Positions 23,035 through 33,600 are shown, counted from the first letter of the stretch. The stretch: 64,000 bases of DNA from Candidatus Leptofilum proximum (GCA_016710325.1 JADJXK010000002.1:1426001-1490000); one strand, 5' to 3'. Made by a program: numbers and translations. Notes: generated by a model not told the origin, from the letters alone.

Positions 23035-24938
23035 TTAACTTGATTCCCATATTGGTTTTTTTGTTTCCAGGCGTTGAGGATGAGGGAAAAAATAATGGTA
23101 ACCAGCAGTGAAGAAGCGGCGATAACAAAATAGGGCTGCAGCGGCCGATTAGAAACGACAACCGGCGCGGCGGATCCGCTGCGCAGCACGCGCCAGTCAA
23201 AATGGGCAACGGCGTCGTTCATGCCCAGCCGCCGCACCACTACATCGATTTGCCAGGCCCCGTCTAAAATCAGCTCTGAATTGCCAATGAGGTAATAACC
23301 CGGCTCAATCGCTTCGGCGTCAAATGATTTGGTGCCCAATTCCTGTTCGCGGTAGGTGGCGCGCAAAATGATACGATTGATCTCGGCTGGGGGGGGCTTG
23401 CGGCTACTCACCGCCCGCACAGTGATCACGTTTTGTCCCGGCTGGTTAGGCCGGACGGAGAGGGTAACAAACATGTCATCCACCGTCTGGCTTAACGTTT
23501 CGGGAAACGGGGCTTGGGCGACATATTGACGGCCGTTGGCCGTTGGCGCGGCCGTTACCAGGCTGACCACCAACAAAATAAACACGCCCAGGCTAATTTC
23601 CAGCAAGATCAGGCGGGGCATTTTCTCCATTGGCAGCAGCGTCCAGCCAGACGGCCGTTTGAGCAGACGCCGCAACTGTTTTTGTAAACCAGGCTGCAAC
23701 AAAACCGCATTCAGCCCACCGATGCCGCCCATCAGCAGCACGAAGCCGATTTTGACCAGCAGCGACTGGCCATACAGCGTTTGCAGCATGGCATCCAACG
23801 AGGCAACCTGGCGACCCGCGCTGTACAGCCCGGTAGCAAACAGGATGCCGACGCTGAGCGCCGCCAGCTTGCTAAACGGCCCCCAACCGGCCCGGATGAT
23901 TAGCCGCAGTTCGTTGGGCTGTTGGCGAATCAGGGGCAGCAGGCCAACCGCCAGGGCCAGCAAACCGCCGACCCAAATACCAGCCGCCGCCAGGTGCAAA
24001 AAATCTGCCACTAGAGCCAGCGCCGTGTCTTTTGTCAGGGCCGCGGCGTGGCTGGTGAGCGATTGGCCCAGGGTGACAAGGGTGAGCAGGAAGAGAACGG
24101 CCGTTTTCTCTCCAGGCGTCGGCAGCTGCCGAGTTAAGCTGGCGCGGGCACGCAGGCGCGACACGACACCCAGCAGCAGTACCGCCGCCCCCAGGCGCAG
24201 CCACCACATCAGGCCCAGGCGCGTGTTAAACAGCCATCTTTGTAAGTTGGCCAGGAATGAGCTCGCTTCCTGGAAGGCAGCGGTGAGGCTAAACGCCTGC
24301 CACAGTGCCCAGGCGGCGCCGACCAGCAGCAGCAGGCCCAGACAAACTCTGGTCCAGCGCAAAATGCGCTGCCAGGCGGTCCATAAAATGGGGTTGACGG
24401 TCGCTTTGGCGGGCGAGGGGTAAAGCACCAGGAAGATCATGGCCATGGCCCCAATCAGGCTCATGAGCAGGAAGTAGTTGAGCCAGCGCAGGAGCACTTC
24501 GGGGAGGGGGACGGCCGTTTCGCTCTCTTCCACCACGGCCTGGCCTAGATTGGCGTTGTCGCCCACGCCAAAAACGACAATCCCCTCGGTAAAATGGCCA
24601 TCACTAGACGAAAACACTTTCCAGATGACGCTGTACACGCCCTCCGGCAGCTCCGGCAGATCGGCCATGATAACGGTGGGATCGGCCGGGTCAAAACGCA
24701 GACCGGGCAGCGCCACGGCCGTCCCTTCCCCATCCAATAATTGAAGTGTGCTGAACTGGGGCGATATCGCCTCGGACAGCCACAGCTTTATCTCCGTCGG
24801 CGGCGAGTCTAGAATGCTGTTTTCGGCCGGCTCGGCCCGCACCAGGCTGGCGTGGGCCAGCGCTTTTTGGGGTGAAACCCAAAAGAGGAGGGAAAACAAA
24901 ACAACACCGGCAAAAATTAGGCGGTAGTGGCGCATCAT
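23010..24938 (-). CDS. CopC-CopD fusion copper protein
   Basis: The frame is open further upstream, but the true start is ATG 24938, overlapping or abutting the previous copC-like stop. The resulting 642-residue protein has a signal peptide ending in KALAHA. The mature N-terminal His then begins a CopC domain (~28-125; HASLVRAEPAENS, DGHFTEGIVVFGV). About eight CopD membrane helices follow (~155-490) and a periplasmic beta domain of ~120 residues, with one final TM (~605-625). CopC binds copper at the mature N-terminal His, and CopD moves it across the membrane. The extra C-terminal beta domain is shared by YtkA-like proteins. Upstream copC-like and downstream multicopper-oxidase genes make a copper-handling cluster. 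Confidence 0.85.
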   Translation of the reverse strand: MMRHYRLIFAGVVLFSLLFWVSPQKALAHASLVRAEPAENSILDSPPTEIKLWLSEAISPQFSTLQLLDGEGTAVALPGLRFDPADPTVIMADLPELPEGVYSVIWKVFSSSDGHFTEGIVVFGVGDNANLGQAVVEESETAVPLPEVLLRWLNYFLLMSLIGAMAMIFLVLYPSPAKATVNPILWTAWQRILRWTRVCLGLLLLVGAAWALWQAFSLTAAFQEASSFLANLQRWLFNTRLGLMWWLRLGAAVLLLGVVSRLRARASLTRQLPTPGEKTAVLFLLTLVTLGQSLTSHAAALTKDTALALVADFLHLAAAGIWVGGLLALAVGLLPLIRQQPNELRLIIRAGWGPFSKLAALSVGILFATGLYSAGRQVASLDAMLQTLYGQSLLVKIGFVLLMGGIGGLNAVLLQPGLQKQLRRLLKRPSGWTLLPMEKMPRLILLEISLGVFILLVVSLVTAAPTANGRQYVAQAPFPETLSQTVDDMFVTLSVRPNQPGQNVITVRAVSSRKPPPAEINRIILRATYREQELGTKSFDAEAIEPGYYLIGNSELILDGAWQIDVVVRRLGMNDAVAHFDWRVLRSGSAAPVVVSNRPLQPYFVIAASSLLVTIIFSLILNAWKQKNQYGNQVKDAFTNNF

Positions 24939-24939
24939 A

Positions 24940-25503
24940 TTATTTTGGTGGCCTGGCAACCTGAAGCGCCTGCTGCCTGCGCCGGTTGAAGAGGAACAGC
25001 AAGAGCAGCATAAAAACGGCCGCAGCCCCCAAAAGCAGGTAGTTAAACTGGGCAGCACCCGCTTCTGACGCGGTTGTGGGTTGGAACGGCCGTTCCCCCG
25101 CAGCCGCCTGTCCCACGGTAAAGTTGAATGTGCCTTCAGACACATCGCCGTCAAGCAAAGTGGCCTGCCAGTAGACGGTGTAAATACCGTCGGCCAGATC
25201 TGGCACGGCCACGGCCAGTGAAGCATGGTTTGGATCATTCAGGTCCACAGCGCCATCACCAGCGTCAACCTGTGTGCCAGAGCTGGCAAACACTTCAATA
25301 GTGCTGCCTGCCTCAAGCAGTTCTTCATCAAAAACAGCCCTGACGGAGTCTGGCGCGCTTTCAACGATGGCGCCTTCTTCAGGGATTGACTCAATGAGGG
25401 TGACGGTGTGGGCGGAAACGGCCGTGACCATACCCAGCAGCAACCCAACGCTGCCCAACACACTTAACTGTTTCAAACCAAACTTCAATCGAAGAAAATA
25501 CAT
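24940..25503 (-). CDS. CopC-domain protein with C-terminal membrane anchor
   Basis: This 187-residue protein has a near-perfect GAGGAGGTT site immediately before ATG 25503. The signal peptide ends in AVSAH, so the mature protein would begin with His, the usual copper ligand. The CopC beta-sandwich spans ~30-125 (HTVTLIESIPEEGAIVESAPDSVRAVFDEEL..., DGDVSEGTFNFTVG). A TM helix follows (~153-172) and a basic tail. It lies directly upstream of the CopC-CopD fusion, with one base between genes, so both are co-expressed. A role in periplasmic copper binding or delivery is likely. Confidence 0.85.
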   Translation of the reverse strand: MYFLRLKFGLKQLSVLGSVGLLLGMVTAVSAHTVTLIESIPEEGAIVESAPDSVRAVFDEELLEAGSTIEVFASSGTQVDAGDGAVDLNDPNHASLAVAVPDLADGIYTVYWQATLLDGDVSEGTFNFTVGQAAAGERPFQPTTASEAGAAQFNYLLLGAAAVFMLLLLFLFNRRRQQALQVARPPK

Positions 25504-25537
25504 AACCTCCTCACAGACTAATCTATCATTGCCGCGT

Positions 25538-26038
25538 TCATTGAACCGGTACCTCTTCCAAAACCGATGTTCCAATTCTCACGGCAACTCGATCTCCCCG
25601 TTTGATCAATCCACCAGAGTTAATAATGTGATGGCTGTAAACCACCCCGCTGTGCATCTCAAAATCGCTGTGCTCGTGACGGGTAAACAGCAGTGGTGTG
25701 CCCGTCTCCACGTGCAAAATAGTGGGTGGCAGTTCATCATCGTGCACAATCACCGATTTTTCTGGATCAACCACCTGGTAGCGAATGTCGATAATTCCGC
25801 CATCGGCCGTCAGCGCCACCAGCGTAATGTGAATGCCAGTTTCTTCAGTAAACACAGTCTGAGGCACGTCGCTGGCCGACTGCGGCCGTGGCTTAAACAC
25901 ACTGCCCCATTGCGAGACAGCAATCCAAATAGCCAGCCCACTCAAAACGAGCATGGCCATCCAAAAAAACGGGTCAGTTACCGGCCAGATTTTCAAGGTC
26001 CTCGGTTGTTTGGATTGACTGCCTAAGGTATTGGCCAT
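25538..26038 (-). CDS. Membrane-anchored extracytoplasmic protein, unknown
   Basis: This 166-residue protein has AAGGAGAT upstream, one TM helix (~26-46) and an extracytoplasmic domain of ~115 residues. The domain has several beta strands and histidines: IIDIRYQVVDPEKSVIVHDDELPP, LLFTRHEHSDFEMHSGVVYSHH. The cluster HEHSDFEMHSG...SHH is His/Met-rich and would suit copper binding. It is first in a run with two CopC genes, so a copper-related role is plausible. I recognise no named family. Confidence 0.6.
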   Translation of the reverse strand: MANTLGSQSKQPRTLKIWPVTDPFFWMAMLVLSGLAIWIAVSQWGSVFKPRPQSASDVPQTVFTEETGIHITLVALTADGGIIDIRYQVVDPEKSVIVHDDELPPTILHVETGTPLLFTRHEHSDFEMHSGVVYSHHIINSGGLIKRGDRVAVRIGTSVLEEVPVQ

Positions 26039-26125
26039 TAACTTATCTCCTTCAAAATATGTAATGCGATTTGCCAGGCTCGTGGTGAGCGCAGCCGAAC
26101 CATCGCTTTACATACAAGCAGTACA

Positions 26126-26146
26126 GCCTGCCCCAACAGGGCAGGC
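26126..26146. terminator. Hairpin terminator downstream of first MCO gene
   Basis: GCCTGCCC and GGGCAGGC pair around CAACA, with weaker extension on both sides (AAGTATG/ CAGTACAG-type). It lies 40 bases past the end of the minus-strand gene at 26190. There is no long T run, so it may act as a processing or attenuating hairpin. Confidence 0.55.
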
Positions 26147-26189
26147 CATACTTGTTACATGCCAGTGTTGTTAGCCAGGTGCAACACAA

Positions 26190-27761
26190 TTATTGAGTGA
26201 TGCTCGTACCGTCACTATCGCCATCAGGATCATGGTTACTGCCGGGAGCATACGTCAAGGAGCCACTGGTCAGGTTGTTTACGGTGTAGGTCAATGGATT
26301 AGTCGTAAAGGCACTGAGCACAGTACATTGACCAGAGCTATTTGTGATGCAAGAACTAATGGTAGCACTGCCACCGCTCCAGGTGCCGTTTACCAAAACG
26401 CCGGCCAAAGGAGTTTCACTGCTGTCGTGCACAGTAATTGTTACTATGTGGATATGCCCACCAGAGCCCCGGCGCACCATATCCAGGTCGCCAACGTGCA
26501 TGGTGTTGACGGGGACTGGGGTATTCGTCGGCGTCGGTGGTACAGGCGTATCGGTTGGGGTGGGCGGGATCGGTGTATCCGTTGGTGGCGCAGGGGTGTC
26601 TGTTGGCCCTGGCACCGGTGTGTCCGTCGGCCCTGGCACCGGTGTGTCGGTAGGCACGGGCGTTGGGGTAGGCGTGGGACCACCTGCGGCAGCTTCAATG
26701 AAAGTCATCATGCCGCCGCCGGGCACAAAATGATCCGGTGAGGCGGCACTGCCGTTGGTCAGGTGCAGCTGCCGGTTGTACAAAGGCACCCGGCCGCCCG
26801 TGCCAGGCACTGTGATAATTGTGTCCATCGTCTGGCCAGAGGGAATCGTCTGCGCCACCACGCTAAACGGATGGGTTAACTCGTATCCGTCCATGGCAAT
26901 GACCTGCTGCCCGGCTCCCAGCAGCGTCATGGTGTGATGAATATGCCCGGCATTGAGGTAGCGGATGAGCAGCCTGGAGCCAGCAGCAGGCGTCAAGAGG
27001 TCGGTGTCCGGGTAGGCTTCGCCGTTAATGAGCCAGTATTTCGGCGCATAGTTCAGCAAATTGAAGCTGCCGGGATTGGCATTTAAGACTGGGTCGATTT
27101 CGCTGAGCACGAGAATCGCTTCTTCATCATAGGCGCTGGCAGCACTGCCGTAAGCCTGCCCGGCCGTGGCCGGATAAACGACAAACGCACCATACAGCCC
27201 CATCGGTACCTGGGTGGAAACATTGGCACCGCTCTCATACAGGTAGGAGCCAGCTTTGGCTACAAAGGTATAGGTTTTGCTGCCGCCATTGGCCACACCG
27301 GTGAGATCGGGCGGTTCGTCCTGCCCTACAAACTGGAGAGAGACGTTTTCGCTCAAATCGTTGTGCAGCGTCACATTGACAATACCGCCTTCAGTAACTG
27401 CCAGAACCGGGCCAGGCAGTTGGGGCACGATGGAGGAATCGCTGCAAGGCACCCCTGTTGGCTTATGCGCAAAGCCCCAAATATCGACCGAAACGCCATC
27501 AACCATGGTGGCGGTGCCTGCTTTGGCGCACAGCTCAACGGTCAGGTTGGCAGGGGCCAGAACTGGTGCTGCCTGTGGCCTGGCGGCCGCGGCCCTGGCT
27601 ACCGTTTCCGGGTCCCCGGCCAACAGTTGACTGGGCAGGAACACGTAGTTAAACAGCAGCAATGCGCCGATAAGCAGTGTGCCAGCTATCACCGGGAGGA
27701 TGATACCCAACCCAATGATCCGTCTTTTTGATACGTCGATGTGAAATTGGTTGTTCATCAT
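26190..27761 (-). CDS. Multicopper-oxidase-like protein lacking Cu ligands, with Pro/Thr stalk
   Basis: This 523-residue protein has a GGGAGGAAAC site, an N-terminal signal-anchor (~15-40) and two cupredoxin domains (~65-380). Where active family members have His-rich HxH/HCH motifs, this one reads YLYESGANVSTQVPMGLYG. Only NAGHIHHTMTLLG retains histidines. Most type 1 and trinuclear ligands therefore appear lost. A low-complexity stalk (TPTPTPVPTDTPVPGPTD-type, ~385-430) then leads to a C-terminal Ig-like domain of ~90 residues (HIHIVTITVHDSSETPLAGVLVNGTW). It is likely a surface-displayed structural or copper-storage relative rather than an oxidase. It is co-directional with two other MCO-like genes just upstream. 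Confidence 0.8.
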   Translation of the reverse strand: MMNNQFHIDVSKRRIIGLGIILPVIAGTLLIGALLLFNYVFLPSQLLAGDPETVARAAAARPQAAPVLAPANLTVELCAKAGTATMVDGVSVDIWGFAHKPTGVPCSDSSIVPQLPGPVLAVTEGGIVNVTLHNDLSENVSLQFVGQDEPPDLTGVANGGSKTYTFVAKAGSYLYESGANVSTQVPMGLYGAFVVYPATAGQAYGSAASAYDEEAILVLSEIDPVLNANPGSFNLLNYAPKYWLINGEAYPDTDLLTPAAGSRLLIRYLNAGHIHHTMTLLGAGQQVIAMDGYELTHPFSVVAQTIPSGQTMDTIITVPGTGGRVPLYNRQLHLTNGSAASPDHFVPGGGMMTFIEAAAGGPTPTPTPVPTDTPVPGPTDTPVPGPTDTPAPPTDTPIPPTPTDTPVPPTPTNTPVPVNTMHVGDLDMVRRGSGGHIHIVTITVHDSSETPLAGVLVNGTWSGGSATISSCITNSSGQCTVLSAFTTNPLTYTVNNLTSGSLTYAPGSNHDPDGDSDGTSITQ

Positions 27762-27773
27762 GTTTCCTCCCTA

Positions 27774-29096
27774 TTATTGGCAGCCGTTTAGCGGTTCAAT
27801 CCGCCACAGCGTTAACATGCCACCAAACCCTTCATCGAAGTTTTGTACTTCATTGAGTGCGTGGCTGTGCCAGGGGAAGTAAAGCTCGCCACACTCGTTG
27901 TAGGGGATTGAGCCAACTAACCGGTCGGCCAATTCACCAAAGTAAGGACTGCCGCTGTAGAAGCCATCTTCAAAATCGACCAGGTTGTACAGGCCGGGGA
28001 AGGGCACAGCGTCCGGGTTGGCTGGCAGTGGATTACCTGTGGAGCTGAACGGATTGGGGGCGGATAAGGTACCGTCGCCCAGGTTGCGCCACTCGACCAG
28101 CAGATCGTACGTTTGCCCGGAGCCAACGGTGCGGGTGAAGCCTTCAAACGATAAATCTTCACCACCGGCACCCTGGAGCAGGTTGCCATCCTGGGCGATG
28201 ATGCGCAGGTGGTTACCGTGGGGATGGAAGGGGTGGTTTTCCATGCCAGCGTTGGCGTAGCGAATGAGGGCGGGCAGCGGGTTGTCGGCGGCGTCGTACT
28301 CACGGATGGTGACCATGGCGCCGTAGGGCTGGTTGGGCAGCCAGGGGACGTCGTTGCCAAAGAGGGTATCGGGGTTGGAACGGCCGTTTATCGTCCAATA
28401 TCTGTCATGTTTGGCGGTTACATCATAGGTAGTGCCCAGCTCCACCGCCCGGTGTAAATCCGGATCAATGTCGTGCAGCAGCAGCAGGTATTCATACTCC
28501 GGATTGTACTCCGTGCTGGCGTCATTGTAAGCAAAATGCTCTGTGGCCGTGTCCATGGCCGGGCGCACCACCAATGCCCCAAAAAGACCCATCTGAATTT
28601 GCTTGTGCGGCGCGGTGCCACTTTCGTAGAGGTAGGTGCCGGGCTGGCTGGCGATGAAGCTGTACTGCACCGTTTCGCCGGGGTTGGCTTCCAGAGTGAA
28701 TATGCCGTTGTTGCCCGCCCCGCTCACCATGCTGGCCAAGACGCCCACCTGACCTGGGAACACAATCGAAACCGGTTCGTCCAGGGTGTTGTCCAGGTTG
28801 ACCGTGACGGTATCCCCTTCATTGACGCAGAGGGTGGGGCCAGGGTATTGGAAATTGCCCCCGCTGTCACTGTCGGCAAAACCCCAGAAGTAGATGGTGT
28901 TGCCATCGGGGAACATGGCGTAGCCGTCGGCCGTTTCCAGGTTGAAGGTGGGGCCGGTGGTGCAGACAATGGTGCTCAGGTGAGCGGCCAAGGCCGTTTG
29001 GGTTCGCAGCCCGGCGGCCACTATGCCAGCTAAAATCAGCAAGAGCAAAACCAGCAACAGCCCCAATTTGATGCGTTTGTTTGCGTGTATCGTCAT
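27774..29096 (-). CDS. Multicopper-oxidase-like protein with incomplete copper sites
   Basis: The 440-residue form starts at ATG 29096 behind AAAGGAGAAG; a signal-anchor spans ~10-32. The family fold is clear (QYPGPTLCVNEGDTVTVNLDN, QMGLFGALVV). The C-terminal cupredoxin keeps HPFHPHG (His288, His291, His293), part of type 1 and trinuclear sites. The second C-terminal motif reads WHSHALNE (409-416), so the type 1 cysteine of the HCH motif is Ser411. The first-domain HxH is replaced by YESGTAPH. Classic laccase chemistry is therefore unlikely. It might still bind copper through the remaining histidines. It lies 12 bases upstream of the previous MCO-like gene in the same operon. Confidence 0.82.
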   Translation of the reverse strand: MTIHANKRIKLGLLLVLLLLILAGIVAAGLRTQTALAAHLSTIVCTTGPTFNLETADGYAMFPDGNTIYFWGFADSDSGGNFQYPGPTLCVNEGDTVTVNLDNTLDEPVSIVFPGQVGVLASMVSGAGNNGIFTLEANPGETVQYSFIASQPGTYLYESGTAPHKQIQMGLFGALVVRPAMDTATEHFAYNDASTEYNPEYEYLLLLHDIDPDLHRAVELGTTYDVTAKHDRYWTINGRSNPDTLFGNDVPWLPNQPYGAMVTIREYDAADNPLPALIRYANAGMENHPFHPHGNHLRIIAQDGNLLQGAGGEDLSFEGFTRTVGSGQTYDLLVEWRNLGDGTLSAPNPFSSTGNPLPANPDAVPFPGLYNLVDFEDGFYSGSPYFGELADRLVGSIPYNECGELYFPWHSHALNEVQNFDEGFGGMLTLWRIEPLNGCQ

Positions 29097-29167
29097 CGTT
29101 GCTTCTCCTTTCGTTGGGATTGCACGGCTTACTTGATGAAGTCTCGGCAATGCCCCAGCGTCGTCGC

Positions 29168-30502
29168 CTAAGCGTACGTCTCATTGGGAACGCTCTGGGG
29201 GGGTAGAGGTGAACCATCGTAAATGCGCACTTCGGTCATCATGCCACCCAGGCCGGGCAGGCCATCATTGGTCAGCTTTTGATAGTTGCGATTTTTGAAC
29301 CAATAGACGTTGTACGTGCCAATCGAATCTGTGCCGGTTTCTGCCGCCGAATCAAACAGGGGCGCTTCAAAAATCATGTCGCGCGATTCACCGGGTCCGA
29401 TGTAGACGTTGTTGGTAAAGTAGCTCAGATCCACCGTACCGTTGCGCAAGAGGGCGGCATCGTGGCCAAAGATGTGCAGCGGAATGCCCGCCAGCTGCAT
29501 GGTGTGCTGCTGGTAGCCCAAGTTAGACATGCGTATGGCCACACGGTCGCCGGGGTTGGCCTGGATGAGCGAGGAAACAGGTTGGCGCGGCAAATCTGGG
29601 TCCGTACTCTGTTTGATAGTGTCGGGGTAAGCACGGCCGTTTATCACAAAGTAGTTCGGGTCATAATCGGACCAGACAAACTCCTGCACATTTTCCAGCA
29701 AATCGTGCGGCCGGGTGTCGATCTCATTGAGCAGCAGGGCATGTTCCCGGTCGTAGGCCGTGGAGCCGTCGCCGTCGTTATAAAGGTACTGGCCTGGCGG
29801 CAGCGAGCCGGTGCCCAAGTTTTGCAGCGGCCGGACAAAAACAATGCCATCCATGCCCATCTGCACGTGCTCCGTGTCTTCAAAGTGGCAGTGGTACATA
29901 AACGTGCCGGGGTTGAGCGGCTTGTAGTAGTAGGGGAAGTTGCGGCCCACCGGCACGGAAATCGAAGTTTCGGGCACGCCATCGAAGGCGGCCACCGGGT
30001 TGCGGAAGCCGTGCCAGTGAATGGTGTGGGCATCATCCAGATCTGGCCGCACCACCAGCCCCAGGTTGGTCAGGGTAACAAACACCTCGTCCCCTTCCAT
30101 CACATCGATGATGGGCGCGGTTTGCTGCACCTGGCCTTTGTAGGTGTTGATAAATTCGTTGATGGAAACGGCCGTATTACCAAAATCCACAAAGCCAAAC
30201 ACGTACAGTTCACGCACCCCGCCGGGATAGTCGGCCGGGCTGGCGGGCAGGCGCATGTAGCCATCCGTGGCGCCGAGGCGTATGGTCGATTGGCTCGATG
30301 GCTGCACGTAAGGTGAACCCGGTACGGCCAGTGCTTCGGCCAATGGTTCGGCGTTTGACTCTAAAGCCAGTCGACGCTGGCGTTCAGCGTTGGCCAATGA
30401 CCCGGCCGCGCCCAGCACCAATGCCCCACCGGCACCCAAGCTCCAGCGTAAAAATTTGCGTCTGCTTATAAACTTACGGGGAATTTCTTCATTGTTGTTC
30501 AT
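29168..30502 (-). CDS. Multicopper oxidase (cupredoxin), twin-arginine exported
   Basis: This 444-residue protein starts behind GGAGGAAAAT and has a twin-arginine signal (SRRKFLRWSLGAGGALVLGAAGS). Copper ligands are visible: HTIHWHG (His162, His164) and YHCHFEDTEHVQMGM (His204, Cys205, His206, His212 and Met). A further GYQQHTMQLAGIPLHIFGH region lies near the C-terminus. It keeps a full type 1 copper motif and part of the trinuclear site, unlike its two downstream neighbours, and is the best candidate for an active oxidase in the trio. Substrate could be cuprous ion or a cytochrome. The family call is firm. Confidence 0.85.
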   Translation of the reverse strand: MNNNEEIPRKFISRRKFLRWSLGAGGALVLGAAGSLANAERQRRLALESNAEPLAEALAVPGSPYVQPSSQSTIRLGATDGYMRLPASPADYPGGVRELYVFGFVDFGNTAVSINEFINTYKGQVQQTAPIIDVMEGDEVFVTLTNLGLVVRPDLDDAHTIHWHGFRNPVAAFDGVPETSISVPVGRNFPYYYKPLNPGTFMYHCHFEDTEHVQMGMDGIVFVRPLQNLGTGSLPPGQYLYNDGDGSTAYDREHALLLNEIDTRPHDLLENVQEFVWSDYDPNYFVINGRAYPDTIKQSTDPDLPRQPVSSLIQANPGDRVAIRMSNLGYQQHTMQLAGIPLHIFGHDAALLRNGTVDLSYFTNNVYIGPGESRDMIFEAPLFDSAAETGTDSIGTYNVYWFKNRNYQKLTNDGLPGLGGMMTEVRIYDGSPLPPQSVPNETYA

Positions 30503-30599
30503 ACCGATTTTCCTCCAAAATTTCCTTGCTTTCAGTCAGACTCTTACTGAAGCAAACATCTTTTGACGAATAGCTTTTTCGCAAATTGCTTCAGTTTAA

Positions 30600-30647
30600 G
30601 TGTTCCGCCTTGAACTGGTATCCGCCAGTATTTGTTTGGCGGAACAC
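30600..30647. repeat. Long-loop hairpin
   Basis: GTGTTCCGCC (30600-30609) pairs with GGCGGAACAC (30638-30647). A TCCGCCAG piece in the loop could also pair with alternative arms. It adjoins the strong hairpin that follows. Confidence 0.6.
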
Positions 30648-30648
30648 T

Positions 30649-30681
30649 CTCCTCCCGCCAGACGTTTGCTGGCGGGAGGAG
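30649..30681 (-). terminator. Strong hairpin after giant surface protein gene
   Basis: CTCCTCCCGCCAG (30649-30661) and CTGGCGGGAGGAG (30669-30681) form a perfect 13-bp GC-rich stem with a 7-base loop. It is 17 bases past the minus-strand stop at 30698. No T run follows, but stability is high. It separates the giant gene from the MCO operon. Confidence 0.7.
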
Positions 30682-30697
30682 AAGGGAGTGATGCGCG

Positions 30698-33600
30698 TCA
30701 GGGCAAAGTGATGCTGCCGCTTAAGACGGTACTGCCAGCGGGATCAAATGTTGAACCAGCTAACTGAATATCATCAACTGTAACGGTAAAGGTGCCTGGG
30801 CTGTCTACGATGTCGAAGCTGACTCGACCGGTACTATTGGTAGCGCCAGAGGTGGAACTGCTGCCGCTGGGGGCGGACCAGGTGACAAAAACCGTGGCGC
30901 CAGGCACAATCGCACCGTTTTCATTCTCTACAATGATGGTCGCCCGAACCCTGGCCGTTGAACTTAGGATACGTCCGGCCAGCGTGATGGAGCGGACGCG
31001 CAGGCAGTTGGTCACACAGCCCGCCACCGGGTTATCAACCGTCACCGTCACGCTGTCCAGGGCAGTGTTGGTGTCAGTGTCGGTCACCCTGGCGTTAATG
31101 CTGTGGCTGCCGTCGCTGGCCGTGGTGCTGTCCCAGGTCGCCTCGTGGAAGCCATTGCCGCTGTTGAAGGTAGTGCTTTGCCATGGACCGCCGTCCACAT
31201 TCCACTCCACGATGAGGCTGCTGGCCGCGTCAACATCATCGGAGGCCAGGAACTGCAGCAGGAGTGAACCAGAAACCGTGGCGCCGTTGAGCGGATCAAC
31301 TACGGTGATGGTTGGCCCGGCAGGTGGCGGTGCACCGGCAGACTCATCGGCACCGATGTCGTAGGCTGCGCCAATCGGCCTGGTTTCATCATCAAAGTCG
31401 AAGGGAACGGCCGCAATCGTCACGCCTGCATCAATTGCCGGAGAGCCGGACAGGATGTGGTAATCACCTTGCAGCTCACCATCCACAGCCACGGTCACAA
31501 TCACCACCGAGACAAAGTTCGGTTCCTGGTTAAAGGCCACGGCATTTAAGGTGGTGTCGTACTCATCCACAAAGAGCGGGTTGGTGCCAATGAGGTTGCT
31601 GGCATGGCCCGCACTGCTAAACGAGCCGCCGCCAAACACCTCCAGGTCAAACACGGAGCCGCCAGACGGTGTCAGACCCGTTCCCAGAACAAAGGTGTAG
31701 GCCACGTTGTTCCAGAAGATGTTGTTGCGCATAAACGGGTCTGGATGCCCAGGGGCAGCAGAGCCATAAGTGCCGATCAGGTAAGTTGAAAAGTCGGTGC
31801 TGTACCCTTCGGCCGCCATGCCTGCGGCGTGAGGGAAGCCATCGCTGTCTTCGGCCGTGGAGGTGTTGGCGTTGTTGGCGAAGGTGTTGTTGACCACGTT
31901 CACCTCAGAAGCATCATCCAGGGCCATCCCACCACCAAAGTCGGTAGAGACATTGTTGACAATCATGTTGTTGGCAATGTTGATGGTGTAGTCCCACGGC
32001 TGCAGCAAGCGCAGACCACCGCCGTCGTCATTCGACAGGTTCTCTTGAATCAGGTTGTTGTAGATGTCTACGTCGCCAGAGCCTACTGTCAGAAGGAGTT
32101 CGTCGGGGTCTTCTGTACATTGATTCTCAAACTCTAAGCCACCACCCCCTTCTTCTGGCTGGGGCAGGCAGAATTGTTCACCGGCAATCATGATACCGCC
32201 ACCTTCATCGAAGGCATTGTTACGGTAGATGTTGTTGTGGTGAATACTGCCGCCGTTGCTCAGGCCAAAGTGGGAGATGCCGCCACCATATTCAGCGGAG
32301 TAGTTGCCGCAAATATCGTTGTGATCAATCTGGTAACCATCGGCCCCGTTGTAGATGCCGATGCCGCCAGCAAGACTGATGCCGCCGTTGTTCAGCACGC
32401 GGTTGTGGTGGATACGCACGTTGTCGTTGTTCATATCCCCTTCGTATGGCTCGCCAATGACGATGCCACCGCCGAGGTTACCGCCGTTGCTTTGAATAAC
32501 GTTGTTGCTGATTTCCACAAATTCGCCGTTTTCGGCAATGTGCAGGCCCCCGCCTACATCTTGCTCGTCGCGGGCGTTGATGATGCGGAAACCATCAACC
32601 TGCACGTTGAAGGTTGAACCGAAGGTGCCGGGGGCAGCGGCAGTGATGGTGAAGGCGGTGGTGTTGAAACGGCCGTCTATCACCGACCCACCTGTGCCAA
32701 AGCCATCTGGCGCGCCAGGGCCGTAGCCTTGTAGCTTGATGTTCTTGTCTACCAGGATGTCACCAAAGTAGGTGCCGGGCCTGACGGCAACGATAGAACC
32801 GGGAGCGGCCGCATTGATGCCGTCCTGAATGGTATTAAACGGCGCCGCCGCCGAGCCAGTGCCGCCGGTCGGGGCGCTGGCATCTACCCAGACAATGGGC
32901 GGGCTGTAGCCGGAACCAATTTTGTGGAAGGTGATCCCGGTCCGGCTGGTGACCCCGGCTGAATTTTGGACGAGGAGTTGGTAACGGCCGTTGGCCGCCG
33001 CGCCCGGTACGGTGAATTGCAATGTTTCGCTGTTGATAAACGTCGTGGCTACTGAAGCGCCTGTGTCTGTCACCACGGTAGACCCGGCATCAAACCCGGC
33101 GCCTGTCACCGTGATGAGGGTACCAGCCACACCACCTGGCGGCGTGACGGCGTAAACAGCCGGTTCGCCTGCAGGAATACCGCATTGGGCTGGTTGGTTA
33201 AACTGCCCGCCAGTCCCCTCGTTGAAGGCGGTGATGGGGAAGGTGGCCACGTCGGCATAGGTGGTTTTGCCCGGCCAGACGTCAAACTGGAAGGCCAGCG
33301 TCTGATAGTTGGGGTTCCAATTGGGCGTGGGATTGTCCAGATCGCCCGGATCATTCACTACCACCTGGTACACGTTGGGGCAAACGCCGGACGGTGTGGG
33401 GCAGTCGGCGGCATAGGTTGAGGGCAGCAGCACCTCAAAAATGCCGTTGGCATCCGAGTTCACCACCGTGATGAGCCGCCCAGTGAAGTCGCGAATGCCC
33501 ACTGGCGCGTTGGGGATGCCCCGTTTTTCGCCGTAATAGATGCGGCTGGGGTCGGTTTCGACATTCACGTCATCCAGGGCAAAGCCGTAGATGCGGCCCG

